DNA of 64,000 nucleotides from Parietaria judaica (lineage: Eukaryota > Streptophyta > Magnoliopsida > Rosales > Urticaceae): NCBI GenBank assembly GCA_954871525.1, contig OX940860.1, positions 30,102,001 through 30,166,000 on the forward strand, given 5' to 3'. Below, piece by piece: positions 1 through 11,640 of the stretch. A program made the position numbers and the translations under genes. The notes under the pieces were generated by a model. It saw nothing but the letters and a program-made list of their open reading frames with translations. It searched no databases and was not told the origin of the DNA. The number at the start of each line of letters is the position of its first letter. Within the stretch, counting starts at the first letter, position 1.

Positions 1-1180
1 TATATATATATAAATTTATATGTATTGGGTGTTTTTTTATAACACGCAACGTAAAAGAATACTAAAAAACAATAATTCAAATTTTATAATAGTTACTTTT
101 AGTATCAAGCACAACGCAAAGATATACTCCTTTGCACTAATTTTTGAATTTATTAGAGTTGCAGTGCAACGCCGCCGCTTACGTTAGTATTTCTTCCATT
201 ATTTTTTTAATTAAAAAGTTTAAGAAATGATATCTAAAGCTGATGAAATTATATCCTCATAATTAATTCAATTTGATACTTTGTTTTAAATTTATATATA
301 ATAATTCTTTAAATATATATACAAAAATACACCATTATATTTTGTATGTTCGTAATTTTTACGTTAATATTTCTTCCATTCTACCGGATAAAAGTCACAT
401 CGTAAATGTAAAAATGAATAACAATTAGATTTTTAATTAATTAAATTTACTATTGATAACATAAAAAAAAAGTAAATACATAAGACAATTTTGATGTAAC
501 CGTTCAAATTAAATTGAAAAAAATTAATTGTTATATGTTTAGATTCAATTATTTTTTTTTAATACCTAATTGAACTTTTTATCATGAAAAAATAGTGAAA
601 TACACAGTAAAAAAAAAAAACTTTAATCATATTTTTAGCGTTACCCATTAAAGTGCTAAAAAAACATAATATTATTGTTTTTTTCTTTTTTTTTTTTACC
701 AAAACTTTAACGTTAAGTATTAAAGTGATACATAAACATAAAGTTAATAATTTTTACTACAAAATTTTAATGTTATGTATTTTAGTGCAACAAACTCAAA
801 ACCTAAATTATTTTTATAGCAAAATAACTCTAACTAAAATCTTTATTAACAGTTACGCATCAAACCTTTGAATTATATATGGCTAACGTACATGCTAAAT
901 GGTTTCATGTTTAATATTATTATTTTTTATAAATATTCTCAGGAATGATTGATGTTTATACGTTCTTAGAAATGATTGATGAAATATTATTAGGTATTTG
1001 ACTATTTGGAATATTTAGAATTTATTTGCGTTTTATAAGCTAATGGATTTAGCTTTCACATGATTTAGTTGTGTACCAGTATATTCAATTCAAGTCTAAA
1101 TGAAGCAATTTAGTACCTAAAATTTGATCACTCAAATAATAATAATTTTTTTAACTTCTATTTAGGTTGTTTTTTATTAG
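1..1180. other. AT-rich intergenic sequence
   Basis: No gene is supported here. The stretch is very AT-rich and opens with a short TA run. Between about 590 and 860 there are roughly three imperfect direct copies of a 65-70 bp unit with the core TTTAACGTTAAGTATTAAAGTG. The one 72-residue ORF in this part is Lys/Phe/Tyr-rich and comes from these AT repeats. Confidence 0.6.
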
Positions 1181-2188
1181 GACCCGTTTGACATTGCTTA
1201 TTATTAGGTGCTTTTGCTTTTTTTAGAATTTTAAGTTAATATTTGTGTTTGGTAAGTTACACTAGAAGCACTTTAGTAAAAAGTTTTGCTTTTGGATAGG
1301 CAAAATTCAAAAGCAAGTTATAGATGCTTTTGGTAGAATCTACTTTTGCTTTTCTTATTCTCTATCCCCATAAATATTTTTTTTAGGATGGTAAAAGTAC
1401 CAAAAATACATATTATTATTGCGGTTATGATTTTAATTCTTTTTAAGTGGTAAAAGTATCAATTTTTATGTCTATATTTTTTAATTATTGTGGTTAAAGT
1501 ACCAATTCTTTTTGGATGGTGAAGATACCAATTTTTTATGTCCATTTTTTTAAAATTATTTGGTTGAAATACCAATTCTTATTGGATGGTAAAAGTACCA
1601 AAATATTTTACTATTGCGGTTAAATTACCAATTTTTTAAGATGGTAAAAGTACCATTATTTTATGTTCACATTCTTAAATTATTATAGTTAAAGTAACAA
1701 TTCTTTTTGGAAGGTAAATGTAAATAAATAAAAAAACAGATACATATTATTATTACACTTAAAGTACTAATTCTTTTTCGTTGGTAAAAGTACTAATTTT
1801 TTTATCATGGACAAAAGAAACATGGATGTAAGAAATTGGTACTTTCATTATAATTATTGTCAGTTAAAAGCACAAAAGGCACAACAAGCTAATAAATATT
1901 TTTTCTTTTTATTTATTGAATAATTATATTATATAAATTATTTTTTAAAATTTTTATATTAATATTAATATTTAACAAATATTATTTATATCTACTTTTA
2001 TATTTTTGATATTTAGAAGCTAATTAAGTAAAAATGGTTACCAAACACTGAACTGAATTTTTTAAAAAAACCAATTGTTTTTTGTTTTTATTAACCAAAC
2101 AGTGCATTACTTTCTGTGACAGCACTTCTTCTGGCAGTATAATTTAAAAACAATTCTGAACACAGCACAACAATATCAAACTGGGCCA
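1181..2188. mobile_element. Degraded hAT-like non-autonomous element
   Basis: The left end reads GACCCGTTTGACATTGCTT. The reverse complement of the right end reads GGCCCAGTTTGATATTGTTG, so the ends form an imperfect terminal inverted repeat. The flanking 8-mers (tttattag and ataattag) match at 6 of 8 positions, as expected for a decayed 8-bp hAT target duplication. There is no transposase ORF. The interior from about 1385 to 1800 holds about six imperfect copies of a 70-90 bp unit built around GGATGGTAAAAGTACCAA and GGTTAAAGTACCAATTC. The hAT assignment rests only on end sequence and duplication length. Confidence 0.4.
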
Positions 2189-2390
2189 TAATTAGCTTCC
2201 GTATCATGTATCGATTTCTACTGTGTTATGTATAGATTGATAAGAAAAGCGGAAGCGTGTGTTATAACAGTTCTTCGGTTTGCTATTTGTATTACTTTTT
2301 ATGTGGTAGTTTTAGTTAGATTATAAATGTCATGTACATACGAAAAAGTTATGAGTACTAGACATGATTTTGAAACTAATTTCAACGAAG

Positions 2391-2394
<4 letters not shown>

Positions 2395-2438
<44 letters not shown>
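2395..2438. repeat. (TA)n microsatellite
   Basis: Uninterrupted TA dinucleotide run of about 44 bp. Confidence 0.9.
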
Positions 2439-2442
<4 letters not shown>

Positions 2443-2639
2443 TTTAGTATTTTATATAGGCTCAAATTAAGTTAATTATCATCATAAGACATAAATAACT
2501 AATAATAAGACATCATATTGACATGTTATAGTTGTATTTATATAAAAATTAGATTTATACTTATAATTTATAAAAATATAAAGATACGATTACAATTAAA
2601 ATTAAAATTTAAGACATCGTATTGATATGTTATAGTTGT

Positions 2640-2706
2640 TCACGGGCATGCCGCATGCCGAAGGAACAACTCTAAAAAACCAGGCATACCGGGGCATTTA
2701 AAACCT
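2640..2706. mobile_element. Right-end fragment of the CAAGGTTTTAAATA hAT-like family
   Basis: The segment contains GGGCATGCCGCATGCCG and ends in GGCATTTAAAACCTTGA. The reverse complement of this end is the terminus of the complete element at 4437-5441. Only about 65 bp remain and no target duplication is visible. Confidence 0.4.
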
Positions 2707-3148
2707 TGAAGAAAAAATGAGAGAGTTTTTTTTTCTTTTCTGAAAGGAGATATTTTTTTTTATTAATATTTTAACGTCGATTTAATTGATTAAATTATAG
2801 AGGAGTTAATGGGTTCACACATTCACACCATAACGACACCATAACAACAACTGTCTATCAATGGCCCTTAGTTTTCAGGAAAATATTACAGATCAATCTA
2901 TATGTATAAATAAAAACTAAATGTGTGGAAAAGGAAGAATATTTTTCTTTTTCCAATGCCTTCAAAAGTTCCCTTATATATAAACATTTTATATTATCAC
3001 CACAAATTATATTAAAAAACTATTTAGTTAAATGATATAGGCCTTTGTTTATAACTCACAATCGAGTAAACAAATTTTTAATTAATATTTTTATCGCCAC
3101 CGCTCGCGCCAATCCACTAGTTAATAATTAAAAAAGAAAAAGTCAAAG

Positions 3149-3961
3149 TCAAAGTTTATAGTGATGTTTGCAATAAGTCCCGTTCTTCTCAAAAGCCCTG
3201 AGCAATCGGAAGAAGCAGCCAGTCATCTCTTCATCCTCCGTATCCACGCACGCTTTCAAGTTCATCAGAATCCGGTGAGCCCGCGTCCGGTAATACCCCG
3301 CTACGTACGCCTCGAACCCCTCCGGCGGACACCGCATCATCGCCAGCATCGCCTCGCAAACGCTAATCTGCGCCGCTCGCCTCTTTTCCCTCCCTCCGTC
3401 AGCAACGCGCAACGTCCGCGTCAAAAATTTGGTCCCCGCTCGTCTGTAAGAGCACCCTCTGCTGAAGAAACTTGAGCACCTCGAACACCGAGAACTCCTT
3501 CGTTTTTCCTGCGCAGGACTTGCTCAGGATGGCTTCGGGGACGGTCCCGTTGTGGTGGAATCGCTGCCCGTACTGCTTCTCCCCGAAGCAGTTGTGGGAT
3601 AGGTGGGGCGGGCAGGATGGGTAGCTCCTCGGGAACCGGAGGTCGAAGAAGAAGAGGCCGTGGTGGAACGAAGAGGGCGTCTCGGCGACAACGGCGACTC
3701 TCACAGCATCGATGCGGGAGCTGCAAACCCTAGCGAAGACGCCGGGGGGAGGGGGGTTTCAGCCGTCTTCTTCCATTCGTGGTCGAGCCTTTTGAGAACG
3801 TTACCGCGGAAGAGCTTACAGAAGACGTCGGAGTCATAGAAGCGGTTACCGGAGACGGGGAAGTCGAGGAAATCGAAGTTCTTGAAGGAGATGAATCTGG
3901 TCTCCACGTCGTCCAGAATCTCTTCGATATCGCCATAGGTTCTTCGGTACGCCATGGCCAT
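3149..3961 (-). pseudogene. UBC23/PHO2-like E2 ubiquitin-conjugating enzyme pseudogene
   Basis: Three reading-frame pieces line up in order with plant E2 proteins of the UBC23/UBC24 (PHO2)/BIRC6-like group. Piece 1 (3961 to about 3705) carries FDFLDFPVSGNRFYDSD and the WKK-ET region. Piece 2 (about 3704-3399) carries HHGLFFFDLRFPRSYPSCPP, the E2 core strand and proline loop, then SVFEVLKFLQQ. Piece 3 (about 3424-3149) carries the C-terminal MMRCPPEGFEAYVAGYYRTR block. Pieces 1 and 3 share one frame and piece 2 is shifted, so at least two frameshifts are needed. A run of C and G near 3745-3755 is a likely site of slippage or sequencing error. Where the family has the catalytic NCGKVCLSLL-type stretch, this copy reads NGTVPEAILSK, so the active-site Cys is missing. 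No intron consensus explains the shifts. I call it a pseudogene. A catalytically dead E2 variant with assembly errors is less likely. Confidence 0.6.
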
Positions 3962-4436
3962 AACTGACTTTCACTGATTACTTGACTTGGTCTATGTTGT
4001 TTCTCTTATATAATTATATATATATATATATAATAGATAGATACGATCTGTTCTCAAATAATTTGTTGACGATATTCATGGGGAAATAGCGCCATGATAT
4101 ATCATATAATTGCGTTTGCATGGCAGCTTGTGAATATTATTTGTTTATTTAAATATATGCACTTATATATCTTAAGAGAAATTTTAAGCTAGAATATAAT
4201 ACCATATGGATTTTTGTTAAAAATAAAAATCAATTAAAATATACACGCGCTGCGCACTGGTATAAGTATTTATGTTTATTATGATAAGGTTTTTTTTTTG
4301 GCGGGTTAATTTTTATTTTTAAGTCTAAGGATGATTAAAATAAATACGATTATATTTTTTTTGCAAATTGTTGGTAATGTATAAAAATAAAAATAAAAAA
4401 TATGCCTATTTGAAAGTATAATTAATTGTGATGGTA
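3962..4436. other. AT-rich intergenic sequence
   Basis: No gene seen. It includes a short TA run at about 4018-4031. The last bases (4430-4436, GATGGTA) are the left target duplication of the adjacent element. Confidence 0.5.
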
Positions 4437-5441
4437 CAAGGTTTTAAATACCGCTTGCCGATTTCGTTTCGCATTTTTCGTTTTACGGATATATCGCTTG
4501 CCGATGGGTATGCCGATGGAAAAATCGTAAAAAAAAGAAATACCGCATGCCGCATATACCACACTTTTCGCATGGGCATACCGCATGCCGATGGGGTTTT
4601 CGACGGATATTCTGTAAAAAATATTTGAGTATTTAAGCAAGATATTTATATAAGTTCAAAACTACATATTTAATAAATACAAGATATTTGTAACTTAAAT
4701 ATGTAGGTGAAATGTATAATATTAAGTCACTTTATTAGTTGAAGTGTATAATATTAAGTCAAATTATTATGTGAAGTTAATATGTATGTTAATTAAGTGT
4801 GTAATATTAAGTGAATATGCATGTTAATTGTATATGTATGTTAACAAATTTAATATTAGTTGAAGTGTATAATATTAAATGAATATGTATATTAAGCGTA
4901 TATGTATGTTAGATGAAGTTAATATGTATGCTAAGTGTATAATATTAAGTTAAATTATTAGGTGAAGTGTATGTGTATGTTAAGTGTGAATGTGTGATAT
5001 TAGTTGAATGAATAATAAAAAGTCCCACATTGATAGATGACAAGAGTTTAGTGATGTTTATATACCAAATATTAGGGACAAGGGCTTGGGCCCTTTGGGT
5101 CATAGGATTTTGTGGATGGGGGAGGACTCACACAAATGTTACACCACACGCGCGCGCCGCCGGCCGGACGTGACGGGGTGGGGTGCTCTTGTGTTAGTCT
5201 AATTATTTTTGCCGAAAGTTTAATTGGTATTTTTGCCGAAATCTACCAAAAATATCATTTTTACCGAATTTCGAGATTTTTGTGCTGAAAATGGGAAAAC
5301 GAAATGTTTTGGGGTATGCCCATGGGATTTCACGAAATTTGGTAAAAAGAAAGAGAAACGAAAGGGTTTTCGAACCGCAAACCCTCGAAAAACGAAATTC
5401 GCTCGAATTTCGCACCGAATTTCCCGAAATTTAATACCTTG
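4437..5441. mobile_element. 1-kb hAT-like non-autonomous transposon with target duplication
   Basis: The left end is CAAGGTTTTAAATACCG. The right end, reverse complemented, is CAAGGTATTAAATTTCGGG. The element is flanked by GATGGTA on both sides (4430-4436 and 5442-5448), a 7-bp duplication that may be an 8-bp hAT duplication with one changed base. Internal sequence includes repeated GCTTGCCGATGGGTATGCCG and GCATGCCGCATATAC blocks and an ACGCGCGCGCCGCCGGCCGG patch near 5148-5167. No transposase ORF survives. Related fragments lie at 2640-2706 and 41128-41655. Confidence 0.65.
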
Positions 5442-5723
5442 GATGGTATTACTGAATATTCTAAAATAGAAAAAAGAAATATTCTCTGATATTTAATGAA
5501 AATATTCATTTAAAGTGAGTCGCTTGAAAAATAAATAAGTAAAATTTTATTTCGGATAGATTCGCATTTAGAAAAATCTGGTATGCGTACTCTGTAACAT
5601 ATCAATTATCAGACTATCACATGATTTCATTTATTCTATCACCCCTTATTTCATTTTTCAAAGTTCATTATTTAGTATGTGGAGGATCAAATAATGTTTA
5701 ACATCTTTCCAACTTTTAATTCT

Positions 5724-5772
<49 letters not shown>

Positions 5773-5881
5773 CGAGAGAGAGAGACTGGATATATCAAAG
5801 AAGAGTTCTTTCTTTAATTACAGAGCTTCTGCAAAAATCAGACTCTGCTCGGTTTGCAAAACAGATTGTGTGATGACATAT

Positions 5882-5934
<53 letters not shown>

Positions 5935-5975
5935 TATTAACACAGCAAAACATACGGATTCAAGAGTTTTCTAGG
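5442..5975. other. Intergenic sequence with two TA microsatellites
   Basis: This lies between the hAT-like element and the 3' end of GUN1. It carries TA runs at about 5727-5771 and 5886-5931 with a short GA run at 5773-5785. No gene seen. It probably includes the GUN1 3' untranslated region. Confidence 0.6.
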
Positions 5976-8900
5976 CTACAATGTGAGAGTCCGGAAACGG
6001 GAGACCGAGACTAGATCATTGTTCGGCGGATAAGAGCGGTCGTCCCGTAGGACAAGCACCTCGAGGGTGCCCGATTCCTTTAACCAGGCCGTGACAACGG
6101 GCCCCGAAGACGTGAATCTACCGATGTTACACTTGGCCACCTCAAACGGGGCACCCATGCTCGTCAGAAGCGACTCGATCGCCCGTCTCAGGCTACTGTC
6201 TCCGACCACCTTGCTGTGTTTTCCCCAACCTGTCAAAATGCTGACACCAAATACACTTGCTTAGTACTTGGTTATCAATTACGACGCTTGAAATTGTTCC
6301 CTCGTAACAATTCTTCCCCCGAACTTTTTTTTATGCAAGTTTTTCCTCATAAGCTCTTGTAAATTACTACAATTTCTTCACTAATCGTGACGGATTACGT
6401 CAAATGCTTGTTCTAATGTTAAAGGGGCAAAATCATCGTAAATGTACTAGCATGTACATTTCACATGGCTTGAAATTTGACGGGAATTATCGGTTATGTA
6501 ATAATTAATCAGCGATTACTTCAATTCATATGTTCAAGGGTAAATTCAGTGGGCATGGCTTGCAGATTACTCATTTTTATAGCTTATCGCTTTACGAGGA
6601 TTTGTCGAATACCTCAGTAGCTTAGGCAACTCTTGACCTTCGAAGACTACTGAGCGTATGTTGAGTAGCCACGAGTGGAGCATGGCCCGGGCCGCCCCGG
6701 AAGACATCAAGTGCAGATCCAGACACGAGTTCGTCCACACGCTCTCCCATACGTTCCGCCGCTTCCCTTCAAGCACCACAAGCTGCGCTCCTCTTTTCTG
6801 CACATCAATATCATAAGGGGTTACACATTGCATTAGTAACGTCGAAAGAAGTCAATCCAAAAAATTAAAGAAACAAGGGGTAAAATAGTAAATTCACCTG
6901 GCCAAAGTGCCAGAGCATGTCGGTCAGAGCGTTATAAAAGGCAGACGCAGTGGAGGAATCCATCTGCTTCACTTCGTCAAAAAGGGACTGAGCTTGGAGC
7001 CAAACGTTCTCCTTGGAACCCATAAGAAGCCCGTGGGCAACTCCGTAAACCTGGTTATCGAGAACTCGAAGCTCCTCCAATAACATTGAAGCCTCATCGA
7101 TGTTGCAACGACTGCGTTTTCGAAACTCAGTTAAATCGTAATAAGTAATCAATACATCCGAAATCGTAAGAGGGTCACGAAAAAGAATTGTACCTGCAAG
7201 CGTTTAAAATTGCCGAAAAAGTGACAACGTTCGGTTTGATGTTCAGCTCTTGCATTTTCTGAAAGACTCCTAAAATGCATACTATCTCTTGTCTACCCTC
7301 CGTGCCTTTCTTCACATTGGCATCTTTCTCGGAAGCGAGTTGTCCGAACATCTTCATAATGTGGTTATTATCCTCTTTCCAGGTCGAAGAGGAAGCCCTG
7401 GCCTTCGGGTCAAGGGTAGAATCGGCAATTGCAGGGCGAGCGAACGCATCAATTATGGAATTGTAAGTGATGACATTAGGCATTATCCCTTCCTTCGTCA
7501 TCTCGTCGAGCAAAGAAACGGCAGACTCAACCATCCCGTTTTTACACAATGTGTTGATGAGCTCACTGTATAGAACGACATCAGCTTTCAATCCCGCACG
7601 TTTAAACTCTCTGAAAACCTCCATCGCCTCCTTATACAACCCGCCTTTTGAGTACCCGTCAATCAAAGTCGAATAAGTTAATAAATTTGGGGAAACACGC
7701 TCCATTTTCATGTCTCGGTACATTCTTTTGACTTCATCGTACTTTCCCTGCTTCCCATACCCGCCCAGAAGCGCGTTATAAGATACGACGTCCTTACTGA
7801 TCCCGGAACTCTCCATCTCCCTGCACACATGGAAAGCCTCCTCAAAATTCCCAAGCTTGGCGTAAATTGAAAGTAGAGTATTGTACAGAACTCTGTCTAA
7901 CGATATGTTAAGAAACTTCATCTCGCCGAACAAGCTCAATGCGTCTTGAAGCCGACCGGCCTTGGCGTAGCCGTCGATCATAATGCTGTAAGTCACAACG
8001 TTCGGAAAGATCTTCTTCACTGGCATCTCCGACATCATCCGACGCGCCAAGTCCATCTGTCCGCCCTTGCAAACGGCGTCGAGAAGCGTGTTATAAGTGT
8101 AGATATCCTGATCAATCTCTCGCTCCACCATCTCGTCAAACAGGTTCCTCGCCGCCTCCCAAAGACCGCCTCTGCTACAAACAGCGAGAAGCGAGTTGTA
8201 CGTGATCCGATCAGGCTGGACTCCATTCCTCAACATCTCGTCAAAAATCTCCACAACCCTCTTGAACTCTGCACCGCCTTTGCCACATGCATCGATCACC
8301 GCATTGTAAGTGACCAAATTCGGCTTCAACCCAGTGTCTTTCATCGCTTCGAGCACCCTCCTCGCCTCCTCCCAAAACCCGCTCCTCCCGTACGCGCTAA
8401 TCAACGCAGAGTACGTGTAAACCGTGTTCCCATAGCCCGCTCGGAGAGCAGTGTCGAACACATTCTTTGCCATCTCGACCTTCCCCAACCTACCGAGAGT
8501 GCTAATTATAGCGCTAGTGAGCTTCCCCTGCTCTGTTTTTCTTCGCTCCCTCGAAACCGCAAACTCGAAACACGAAATCGCCTTCCTAAACTCGCCTCTA
8601 TTCCCTAATTCTCTGAGCATAAAAGTGTAATCGTCGCAGCCGCAAAGTTTAGGCTCGAAACTAAGCAACACATTCTCGATTCCGAAATCGTCCTTACCGT
8701 TACCAACCTGCACTGCGCGCTGGAGAGCCTCCTCGGCCTCGGAGCTGTGGCGGGATCCGACTGAGGTCTTGGGCCGGCCCAGGTGCATCTTTGACACAAA
8801 CCGGGTCGAGCGGCGGCCCGAGAACACAGCAGCAAGCTCCGACTTCGGTGCAGGCAGAGGGCAGAGCGAGTGGAAGGCTGGGTTCCCACTGGGGCCGGGC

Positions 8901-9082
8901 TTCGCGGCGGTGGCCCGGCCCGGGGGCGCGGGCAGCGGGTTGGCGAGCGAGACCTTCTGGTGGCCGCCGCGGCGGGCTTGGCTCTGCCTCGTCCCGTTGA
9001 GGTTAGGGTTCTGCGCGTATTGGTGGCTCTGGTACGGCTTCGAGGCCGTGATTGAGCAGTGCGGCGGCGGAGTCGACGCCAT
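5976..9082 (-). CDS. GUN1: GUN1, plastid PPR-SMR protein of retrograde signalling
   Basis: Four exons (9082-7194, 7111-6898, 6797-6613, 6240-5976) encode 850 residues; all introns are GT-AG. The first ATG gives MASTPPP, the usual GUN1 start. Residues 1 to about 70 are Ser/Pro/Ala-rich and look like a plastid transit peptide. A conserved [18 protein letters not shown] block follows, then about ten P-type PPR repeats (roughly residues 150-640; for example [13 protein letters not shown] and [13 protein letters not shown]). The C-terminal SMR domain (about 700-810) contains [14 protein letters not shown] and [13 protein letters not shown]. In Arabidopsis, GUN1 is a chloroplast protein that integrates signals on plastid translation and tetrapyrrole metabolism and represses nuclear photosynthetic genes. 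No key block is missing, so the copy appears functional. Intron 1 starts at AG|GTACAA, and reading through it adds a false RYNSFS tail. Identity is near certain from co-linear motifs. Confidence 0.96.
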
Positions 9083-9157
9083 TGACGCGAGCTTCGATGA
9101 CGATGGAGATAGACGGAGAAGAGGAAGGGCTCACAAAGTCAAAGGATGGTTGGTCTG

Positions 9158-9359
9158 GTGGTAGGTTTCGTCGAGGAGAGAGGAGCTGGAGAAGCCATGG
9201 CAGCGGAAATGGCGAAGGAAAAGCTCCGACAGAGAGAGGGAGAGGTGGGGAAGAGGAAAGGTCAACGCTTTAGTCAACTGATGGTCAGTCGAGTAGGTTT
9301 GGGCGAGGAGAGAGAAGGTGAAGAAGCCATGGGAGTGGAAATGGCGAAGAAACCTGAGT
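9158..9359. repeat. Imperfect tandem duplication upstream of GUN1
   Basis: About 70 bp centred on GAAGCCATGGCAGCGGAAATG (about 9158-9226) recurs as GAAGCCATGGGAGTGGAAATG (about 9290-9359), offset by about 130 bp. It lies in the GUN1 5' leader or proximal promoter. A (GA)n run follows at 9363-9407. Confidence 0.6.
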
Positions 9360-9362
9360 CCT

Positions 9363-9376
9363 GAGAGAGAGAGAAG

Positions 9377-9407
<31 letters not shown>
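9363..9407. repeat. (GA)n microsatellite in the GUN1 5' region
   Basis: Nearly pure GA dinucleotides, which are CT on the GUN1 strand. Such CT/GA tracts are common in plant 5' leaders. A (TA)n run follows at about 9463-9495. Confidence 0.8.
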
Positions 9408-9414
<7 letters not shown>

Positions 9415-9463
9415 GGAGTTTGTCTGAGAGTGAGTTGTGAATTTGTCATTTTTCATAAATATA

Positions 9464-9494
<31 letters not shown>

Positions 9495-10852
9495 TAATTG
9501 ATTTCTCAGGACGATAATTTTTTTTTGAAGGAGAACTTTGAGAGGCTTAAATCCCTGTCACAAACGAACGTTTGCAATCACTCTTGGCAATTACAAGACC
9601 AATTTCATGACGATAATTATTTACACTAAACCCGTCAGTTTTTTTTCGATTATTGTATGTTAGCTATTAATGATCCAACATAAATTTTGTTAGTATTATA
9701 ATTTATATCGAGGTTTTAAAAATATTTACAAGTAAAAAAATGTTTGCAAATTTTATTTTATTTTATCCATTTCGGAAAAGGGTTGGGTAAATATGATTAC
9801 TTCCTTTTCGTGTGAGGATTGAACAAATGAATAGCTCACATTTAATATCATTATTTTTGGGCCCCATGTACTTCTCAGATCCAGACCGTCCGTAGGGACA
9901 AAAGTCTATCGCTTTGATGACGTGGTTAGTCAACAGCCATAGATTCCAACGAAACTATTTAGGGTTGATAAAACCGGTATTTTGATTTTTTATAAAAATC
10001 TTATTTAAACTCTATCTAATATTCGATATTTTATTGGGCATGAATGAAAACGTCTCAATAGAAGAAAGAGTGTAACAATTAATTTCCAAACACCGAGGGG
10101 CATACGACAACTTCTTGTAAAAATATCTAGATTCCATTGAGTTTGTATCTTCTTTAGATATTTAGTTTTGCTTATCTTACGATTTTATCCAAGACCATAG
10201 GATTAGGATATATATATACACAGCCATACAGGGACTGAGCCAGACAATTGAACAAGAAAGCATGAAAAATAGTCCCTAATTTTTAAAATAAAAGAGTGAA
10301 GCATAAAAACTTGTAATATGTATTGTATTATAATTGTTCTTTATAATTTTTTGTGATCTAATTCATATCAGTTTCATCATCGTCATTATTATTTTTATAG
10401 ATTTTTATGTTTTGATAATTTCACGTATATATATATATTTTTTTTAGAATTTATAAATTATGATTGATTCGATGGTGCATATTTTTTAATATTATAATAT
10501 ATAAGTATTATCTTTATGTGTTTTTTTTTTTTTTTTTTGCGAGAGAGCTAATATAAGTGTTATTAGTTCATATTTTTGTATTAATATGTTTTTTTTTATC
10601 TTATCTTTAATATATCAATATAAAATATCTGTATGTATATACTATATATAAGATATATAGTCCATTTTTCATAGTAAGAATGAAATAGAAAAAATAAAGA
10701 TATTATATATATTGACATATTATTTTAAAACAATTATATAATCTATACTTAAAAAGTAACTAAAAAATATAGAGAAAATAAGAGTGAGGAGGTTACCATT
10801 ACACCACAATAGAGTTCCAATGCAAATTGATATGTTTTTTTATATATAAATA
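9408..10852. other. AT-rich intergenic sequence
   Basis: No gene or recognisable element between the GUN1 5' region and the large element at 10853. TA run at about 9463-9495. The last seven bases (ATAAATA) are the left target duplication of the next element. Confidence 0.6.
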
Positions 10853-11213
10853 AGGGCTTTTTAACAAAATACTCAATTTAAATGAAACTTTTTCAAAAAG
10901 CACTCAAAAGTTTATCATAATTAAAGAAACACTCATTTGGTCTTATATTGACAATTATACCCTCAATTAGATGTCACCATTCGACCAGTCTTCTTCGATC
11001 ACCATTGTAGACGTAGCCTTCTTCTTCGATCACCATTCTTCTTCGACCACCATTCTTCTTCGACGAAGCGTTCGATCACGCCTCTCAATCTCCGCGATTC
11101 ATTGCGGTTCCATGAGAAGCTAGGGTTTCGACCACGCCCTCAATCTCTGCGATTCCCTGCGATTCCATCTTCTTCACGTCATACTTCTCGGCAATTCCAT
11201 CTTCTTCTTTAAC

Positions 11214-11326
11214 TGGGCTCGCTTTTCTCGCCGTCTTTAACGGCGTTCGTGGCGGTGGCGGTGGTGGTGGTTTCGCTGGTCGCCATTGACGGAGGTCTCC
11301 TCGTGTACTCCAGCTTCCTCTGGTAC

Positions 11327-11382
<56 letters not shown>

Positions 11383-11640
11383 TTTCATCACGCTCTGCGA
11401 TTCCCAGCTGTAGGGTTATCCATTTGGGAGGCAATTCAGAGCTTCGCCGTTTGCAGCGCCGTTCCCCTCGCTTCCGTTCGCTTCGCCGTGCCTCCTCGCT
11501 TCGCCGTTCGCAGCGCCGTTCCCTTCGTCGTTCCCCTCGCTTCCGTTCGCTTCGCCGTTCACTACCAACTTCCGAGAAGGTATGAATATGTATATATGCA
11601 TATGAATATGTATATACATGTTTGAATATGTATATACTTT
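11214..11640. other. Low-complexity, gene-like segment inside the 5.2-kb element
   Basis: This GC-richer stretch has a Gly/Val-coding GGCGGTGGCGGTGGTGG run, a (CT)n microsatellite (about 11332-11376) and repeated CGCTTCGCCGTTCGC units (11450-11570). One plus-strand frame gives a strongly hydrophobic stretch (AFVAVAVVVVSLVAIDGG). Other frames give Arg/Glu or Ser/Leu repeats that arise from the CT run. It may be another captured fragment; I do not recognise the source. Confidence 0.35.

Noticed and set aside
8769..9164. 131-residue plus-strand ORF and others antisense to GUN1 exon 1
   Set aside because: Shadow frames in the GC-rich transit-peptide region of GUN1; no motif and no context.
11209..11434. 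Minus-strand ORFs with long Arg-Glu repeats
   Set aside because: Direct translation of a (CT)n microsatellite; the same tract gives Ser-Leu repeats on the other strand.
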